Assembly: GCF_001637225.1 (NCBI RefSeq)
Contig: NZ_LVJI01000009.1
Location: 41,689-105,688, forward strand
Source: Paenibacillus antarcticus
GTDB lineage: Bacteria; Bacillota; Bacilli; Paenibacillales; Paenibacillaceae
Length of the DNA: 64,000 nucleotides
Reading direction: 5' to 3'
Every line of letters begins with the position of its first letter. Position 1 is the first letter of the stretch. A model generated the notes under the pieces. That model did no database searches. It had not been told where the DNA came from and saw nothing but the letters and a program-made list of their open reading frames with translations. A program made the translations under genes and the position numbers. Below are positions 59,610 through 64,000 of this stretch, piece by piece.

Positions 59610-59870
59610 TAATTCACAGACTATGATGGAGATAAGTAATCCACTGCACCCTAACAGGGACGGTACGCCACTGATTGAGAGCGAACCGACAGGAGTTGCA
59701 CGGATGAAATTCACTCCAGAGTCGACTTCCTGAACGCACCCGGGTTGCGGTAGGGAAGTCCGGCACACGCCGTTATCGTGTTAAGTGAGAAACCAATTCT
59801 ATTGGCTGTCTAACGAGGGTGGTACCGCGGATATATTTCCGTCCCTTGCGAGACAGCCTTTTTATTTTTT
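59610..59870 (+). promoter_or_regulatory. T-box leader upstream of DAHP synthase
   Basis: The 14-base T-box core AGGGTGGTACCGCGG (59816-59830) is exact and sits in the antiterminator. The competing terminator pairs GGCTGTCTaaCGAGGG with CCCTTGcGAGACAGCC (59804-59858), followed by a T run to 59870. The upstream part has a stem-I-like region (GAGCGAACCGAC and a GGACGGTACGCC arm). It would sense an uncharged tRNA, probably for an aromatic amino acid; I could not fix the specifier codon by eye. Confidence 0.85.
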
Positions 59871-59906
59871 TAATTAATGATTATATAACTTGGAGGTTAT
59901 GGAGAT

Positions 59907-60983
59907 ATGAATACACCATTAGATCAATTAAGAAATGAGCTACAAGAGGTAAATCATAAACTGTTAGCGTTATTAAATGATCGCGCCCGCATTAGCCACG
60001 AGATTGGCTTAGTCAAAGAAAAACAAGGTGTGCCTAAATTTGATCCCATTCGTGAAAAAGAAATGTTGGAGCATCTTATTGCCAATAATCAGGGTCCCTT
60101 CGACAATAGTACGATTAAACATTTGTTCAAAGAGATTTTCAAAGCTTCGCTCGGTGTTCAAGAGAAAGAACATAAACGTACGTTATTGGTTAGCCGTAAA
60201 CAACATGAATCCAATACAGTTATCCCTTTGAAAGGAAATACGATTGTCGGTAACGGTTCCCCTATTATGGTAGCTGGCCCATGTTCCGTTGAATCGATGG
60301 AACAATTACGTACTGTCGCAGCAGCTCTCAAAGCGGCAGGTGTTACGGTCATGCGTGGAGGTGCGTTCAAACCTCGCACATCTCCGTACGATTTCCAAGG
60401 ACTCGGAATTGATGGATTAAGAATGTTGAAGGAAGTTGGCGATGAGTTCGGGCTTTCGATTATCAGCGAAATTGTTCACCCTGCACATATGGAGATCGCA
60501 GCTGAAACCATTGATGTCATCCAGATTGGTGCTCGTAACATGCAGAATTTCGAACTGTTAAAAGCCGCTGGAGAAGCCAGAATTCCCGTTCTACTGAAGC
60601 GCGGTCTTGCCGCAACGCTGGATGAATTCATTCATGCCGCAGAATATATTCTTTACCACGGCAACTCTCAAGTGATGCTGATCGAACGAGGCATTCGCAC
60701 CTACGAGACATCAACTCGTAATACCTTAGATATTTCAGCGGTACCTTTGTTGAAACAGGAGACTCATTTACCTGTCTTGGTAGATGTCACACATTCAACG
60801 GGTCGTAAGGATATTTTCCTACCCTGTGCCAAAGCTGCTCTTGCTGCGGGTGCTGATGGCATCATGGTTGAGGTACATCCTGATCCACAAACGGCCCTAT
60901 CTGACGCCAATCAACAACTCGACATCCCACAATTCAACGACTTCTGGAGTGGACTACTAGGATCTGGTTTGTTCAACCGTTAG
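59907..60983 (+). CDS. aroA: Bifunctional chorismate mutase / DAHP synthase
   Basis: The 358-residue fusion has a type II chorismate mutase N-terminal domain (residues 1-85, [30 protein letters not shown]) followed by a type-I-beta DAHP synthase (about residue 110 on: [57 protein letters not shown]). DAHP synthase makes the first shikimate intermediate from PEP and erythrose-4-phosphate, and chorismate mutase channels feedback. This is AroA/AroG of Bacillus subtilis type (the symbol here does not mean EPSP synthase). The T-box at 59610-59870 controls it. Confidence 0.95.
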   Translation: MNTPLDQLRNELQEVNHKLLALLNDRARISHEIGLVKEKQGVPKFDPIREKEMLEHLIANNQGPFDNSTIKHLFKEIFKASLGVQEKEHKRTLLVSRKQHESNTVIPLKGNTIVGNGSPIMVAGPCSVESMEQLRTVAAALKAAGVTVMRGGAFKPRTSPYDFQGLGIDGLRMLKEVGDEFGLSIISEIVHPAHMEIAAETIDVIQIGARNMQNFELLKAAGEARIPVLLKRGLAATLDEFIHAAEYILYHGNSQVMLIERGIRTYETSTRNTLDISAVPLLKQETHLPVLVDVTHSTGRKDIFLPCAKAALAAGADGIMVEVHPDPQTALSDANQQLDIPQFNDFWSGLLGSGLFNR

Positions 60984-61071
60984 AAACAACTCGAAATAAC
61001 AACGATTATAACAACAAAGTGGCAGTCTAATTTGCTCAATAAGCAATTAATATACTATTCACGCAACAGAA

Positions 61072-61121
61072 AAAGGGATAGAGGTTTCAGAATTTATCTG
61101 AATTTTATCCTTTATTTGTTT
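61072..61121 (+). terminator. Terminator after the DAHP synthase gene
   Basis: AAAGGGATA and TTATCCTTT pair with one bulged base, and an inner CAGA/TCTG pair extends the stem, followed by ATTTGTTTTTTC. A plausible Rho-independent terminator about 90 bases after the stop. Confidence 0.6.
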
Positions 61122-61189
61122 TTTCAGAATATCATGACGACTTGGTTAAATTTTAACTATCATGTCCTATTAACTTAACAAGCGCTATT

Positions 61190-62017
61190 TCAATTAACTC
61201 GGATTTCAATAGGAAACATAGACAGCCTACTCTTTTCAAATTCAAGATTACGTCCCACCATTTTTTCTGTTAAATACGTTTCGTTCCCAACACCTTCAAT
61301 AAGTGCATCGTTAACATCAAGTGTCGTCGTTCTAACCGTTAGTTTTTGTTTCCCTGTTTTTATTACTTTAAATTCATCCACAACCTCGAACATTTGACCT
61401 GGTACTAATTCAGTTACATAACCAATGTCTTTATAAGCACAGCTTTCATTACTACCTGTAAAGGAAAAGCGAATGATAGGTCCACCATGAGAAAATTTAA
61501 TGGTTTCATTACCTATATACTTAAGGACTCCTTTTACTTGTAGTGTTCCCCCATATTTGATTACAGTAGGTGTTGTCACCTCAAGAACAAAATCTGAAGC
61601 TTTTACACTTCGAGTTACCATATTCCTCGCTTCCTCAGTCTGTAATTGTATTTGTAAATCCTTTGTTATGTTATCATCAAACACTAGATCTAAAGACTTA
61701 TCTGTTTTATTACTAAATACATTATTGGTCTTGTAATTCATTTTATCTGCATCAATTTCCGCAAGTATACTAACTTTTAAAACTTCATCTTCAATGTATC
61801 CTTTTAGTTGGCTCGGCACTTTCTCTACTATTATTTCTTCAGAGTTTCCCTTTTCTATGTGAGTGGTATCAATGAGCTCTTCTTTAGTTACTTTAACCCT
61901 TGTGAGTGTACCTTCATAAGTATTCAAATCTGATCCCTTGTTGTTATCCTGAAGCGAAGTACAACCTGTTAAGGAAACAATGACTATTATTACTCCCAAT
62001 AAAAACAGCCTTCTCAT
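61190..62017 (-). CDS. Putative lipoprotein, 275 residues
   Basis: The signal MRRLFLLGVIIVIVSLTGCT has lipobox L-T-G-C at residue 19. The start at 62017 is chosen because GAGGTGA precedes it by 5 bases; 16 codons upstream in the longest frame are not signal-like. The mature part has an early coil (EELIDTTHIEKGNSEEI) and two beta-sandwich-like segments, one reading FVLEVTTPTVIKYGGTLQVK that could be an Ig-like fold. No family is recognised. Convergent with the DAHP synthase gene. Confidence 0.7.
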   Translation of the reverse strand: MRRLFLLGVIIVIVSLTGCTSLQDNNKGSDLNTYEGTLTRVKVTKEELIDTTHIEKGNSEEIIVEKVPSQLKGYIEDEVLKVSILAEIDADKMNYKTNNVFSNKTDKSLDLVFDDNITKDLQIQLQTEEARNMVTRSVKASDFVLEVTTPTVIKYGGTLQVKGVLKYIGNETIKFSHGGPIIRFSFTGSNESCAYKDIGYVTELVPGQMFEVVDEFKVIKTGKQKLTVRTTTLDVNDALIEGVGNETYLTEKMVGRNLEFEKSRLSMFPIEIRVN

Positions 62018-62135
62018 CCAAATCACCTCAATGTTCAGACGAAATAAATAGTAAAAATGTTCCAAAATTATTGTTGATGAACTATCATTCTCCGTTAGCG
62101 TAACAAATGATTACATCTAATCTCTATGTGCTAGC

Positions 62136-62884
62136 TTACCCCCGCGGCAATAACAATAAAATTCCGAGTACGATAATAATAATAAATAAGTAACGTTCAA
62201 ATTTCCCAGCAGGAATTCTCTTATTTAAAAACACACCGAGTGCGGTAGCTATGAGAATAGCTGGCAAAGAATAAGCATAATAAATCAATGCGTCATACGT
62301 CCATAACCCACCGAGTGCATGTCCTGAAACAACAAGAACGCCCGATATAAGAAAATGAGCTTGCAACGTTCCTCGAAAACGATCTGGATTCCATCGTCGT
62401 AAGGTACCGTATACAACGACCGGCACACCATTAAAATTATAAGCACTGCCAAGCATTCCTGAAGCAAATCCGAACGGAAGTACCCATCCACGATTATTAA
62501 GTAGTGGACGTTCAATTGCCCGAGAGAGAATCTTCTTAATCAAAGAGTAACATCCAAAAGCAATCAGAAATACACCAAGTCCAAACGTAATCACGATTGC
62601 AGGAGCAAGATGAAGCAAAACAAGTCCGAAAGGGATTCCGATGACAGTGGAAACTGCTAGTCGGATCAAGACAGGGCGTTCAACATGACGCCATCCGCTG
62701 AAAACGGTTAGTAAAGCTACGGTTAGCCCCGCTATACCAATTAGAGAAACCGAAGTTTGCAGAGTGATCGGAAGTAGTGCAAGTAAAGGCATGCTCACTA
62801 TAGCTTCCCCGAAGCCAAACATAGATTTCATCAAGCACCAACAAAAACCGCAACGACAACCAGTATGATAAGCGTGATACTCAT
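62136..62884 (-). pseudogene. TauE/SafE sulfite exporter with N-terminal frameshift
   Basis: From ATG 62884 (behind GAGGGGGGG) the frame reads MSITLIILVVVAVFVGA and then a stop. One missing T at the GCT-TGATG sequence near 62835 would join it to LMKSMFGFGEAIVSMPLLAL, the start of the TauE/SafE exporter family. The rest (SVSLIGIAGLTVALL, FASGMLGSAYNFNGVPVVVY) is intact to 62136 and has seven to eight transmembrane segments. A restart at 62834 would omit the first segment. Either decay or a sequence error. Confidence 0.6.
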
Positions 62885-63119
62885 TGTCCCCCCCTCAATG
62901 TAAACAGACAACTGTTTTAATGATATTTTATTAAAATTATAATTCAACAAAATAACCTCCTTTTTATTCTTCTGTACATGGCATCATATTGTAACCCACT
63001 ACAAAATACGTGTTTTAAGACACTATAGTCGCTCTAATTCCAGTTTAATTCACTAAGTTTAGGAGCTATATGCATTTCATGTTAAGGGGCATTAAAACAT
63101 ATTATAAGGGCCTTAAGAA

Positions 63120-63150
63120 AATAAAAACCCAAGCGTTATTCCACTTGGGC
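63120..63150 (-). terminator. Rho-independent terminator
   Basis: Minus strand CCCAAG-TGGAATAACG-CTTGGG followed by TTTTTATTTTC. It follows the tyrosine-recombinase remnant and its upstream genes and may have belonged to the lost full-length gene. Nothing else is recognised in 62885-63271. Confidence 0.65.
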
Positions 63151-63271
63151 TCTACAGGCTATATATTTAGATAACGTGTCATTGAATCAACGCTTTCTCA
63201 AGAACTTAACGTGTGTATGATATCCAGAATCCCCTATAAATGTAATAATGATATCGTTTGTTTTATAGACA

Positions 63272-63370
63272 TCAGAAGACCGTCAATGAGTAGGCCTTTA
63301 ATGTGTACGGACTGAATCCCTGAATCTTTTTATCAACTTCATACAGCTTCCATAATTCACTCAGGTACAT
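63272..63370 (-). pseudogene. Tyrosine recombinase (phage integrase) N-terminal stub
   Basis: A 32-residue frame starts at ATG 63370, 6 bases after GGGAGGG. It reads LSELWKLYEVDKKIQGFSPY then TLKAYSLTVF and a stop. This is the first part of the SAM-like core-binding domain of tyrosine recombinases (L-W-x-x-Y-E-x-D-K-x-x-x-G-x-S-x-x-T-L-x-A-Y). The catalytic domain with Arg/His/Tyr is absent. The start and ribosome binding site are intact, so this is a deletion remnant. Confidence 0.55.
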
Positions 63371-63521
63371 AGAGAAACCCTCCCAATTATATATACCTAT
63401 TAGATCTAGATTCTCTTGAAATGGAAGGGTTTAATACATTTCTAAAATTTGCTATCTCTTCTTCAACTATTTAAGACAGCCATCGATCTATCGTGTCCCG
63501 TTAGCACAATAATTTAGGGGT

Positions 63522-63956
63522 TTATTCACTTACATGTGTGACAACGAATCCTGAATCGTAATTGTGGCGGAATGTAATTTGATAATTTTCTGTTTTCTTA
63601 TCTACCTCGTTATTAATAACTTCATGTACACTCGCTAAAACATCTAATTCGTAAAATCCCCCCGTAACCTCTCTCATATCGGTTACTTGAAGTGGGTCAA
63701 AGTAATAAACATTTTCTTTCCCTGTCTTTAAGTATTGCTTTTCTTGGAGTGCCCATAGTGTCCTCCGTTGCAATTCAGTTGTTAACATTCGTTCCAATCG
63801 TTCTTCCCTTGTTTGTGGGAATCCCCATAAAGCAATCCATTCAATTGCATCTTTTCCTTTAGTCGTTTCATCATGTGGTTGAGCAACACTTGCTGACTGA
63901 ATGGATAGTATCGCCCCAATGGAAAGGACTAGAGTAGATATCAATTTATTTTTCAT
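63522..63956 (-). CDS. Secreted hypothetical protein, 144 residues
   Basis: The signal peptide MKNKLISTLVLSIGAILSIQ-SASVAQ has a likely AxA cleavage after SVAQ. The mature part has ERLERMLTTELQRRTLWALQ (helical) followed by strands ENVYYFDPLQVTDMREVTGG, ASVHEVINNEVDKKTENYQI and TFRHNYDSGFVVTHVSE. This is similar in layout to the DUF3888-type secreted proteins but I am not sure of that family. Start Met 63956 is preceded by GGGTGAT. Confidence 0.6.
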   Translation of the reverse strand: MKNKLISTLVLSIGAILSIQSASVAQPHDETTKGKDAIEWIALWGFPQTREERLERMLTTELQRRTLWALQEKQYLKTGKENVYYFDPLQVTDMREVTGGFYELDVLASVHEVINNEVDKKTENYQITFRHNYDSGFVVTHVSE

Positions 63957-64000
63957 ATTATCACCCACCCATAACTTCCCTCATTTGGCTAGTTTTTATG

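Overview
The window looks like a chromosomal piece of an AT-rich, low-GC Gram-positive bacterium, most likely Paenibacillus or a close relative. The support is GGAGG-type ribosome binding sites, a T-box leader, a cre-like box, Gram-positive lipoprotein signals, an Lpl/Msm-type sugar ABC transporter without its own ATPase, and an AroA-type DAHP synthase fused to chorismate mutase. I see no rRNA, tRNA, CRISPR array or complete transposase.

Layout. (1) 1-1.1 kb: a cut methyltransferase gene and remnants of a P-loop kinase and a GNAT. (2) 1.2-6.2 kb: a sucrose operon (LacI regulator, MFS sucrose permease, GH32 hydrolase, PfkB fructokinase) with a promoter built from two LacI-type operators and a cre-like box. 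(3) 6.2-45 kb: about 50 small unrelated genes, almost all on the minus strand, each with its own ribosome binding site. They include GNATs, DinB/YfiT proteins, GrpB proteins, HIT, Nudix, HD, HAD, P-loop kinases, phosphotransferases, methyltransferases, DUF4362 lipoproteins and small membrane proteins. Many are decayed. Between them lie recurrent imperfect palindromes with TAAC...GTTA ends that resemble integron attC sites. Only a BlaI/BlaR1-like pair (24.8-26.7 kb) runs the other way. (4) 45-47.8 kb: L,D-transpeptidase, an alpha/beta hydrolase and a LOG-family protein. (5) 47.9-59.4 kb: a fructan system of two ABC permeases, a binding lipoprotein, intracellular GH32, ROK fructokinase and a 1267-residue secreted multimodular fructanase, with a divergent LacI regulator. 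(6) 59.6-64 kb: T-box-controlled DAHP synthase/chorismate mutase, a lipoprotein, a frameshifted TauE/SafE exporter, a tyrosine-recombinase stub and a secreted protein.

How the parts work together. The secreted fructanase would cut levan or inulin outside the cell. The ABC importer would bring in fructo-oligosaccharides, the cytoplasmic GH32 would hydrolyse them and the ROK kinase would phosphorylate the fructose. The 1.2-6.2 kb operon is a second, simpler route for free sucrose.

The most unusual part is region 3. Its gene content, common orientation and repeats between genes suggest a cassette array like a sedentary integron (or a cluster of attC sites without an integrase). No integrase for it lies in the window. 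Nonsense codons, lost start codons, homopolymer frameshifts and internal deletions show that much of the array is decaying. The attC interpretation is inference from hand-read repeats and needs a covariance-model search.
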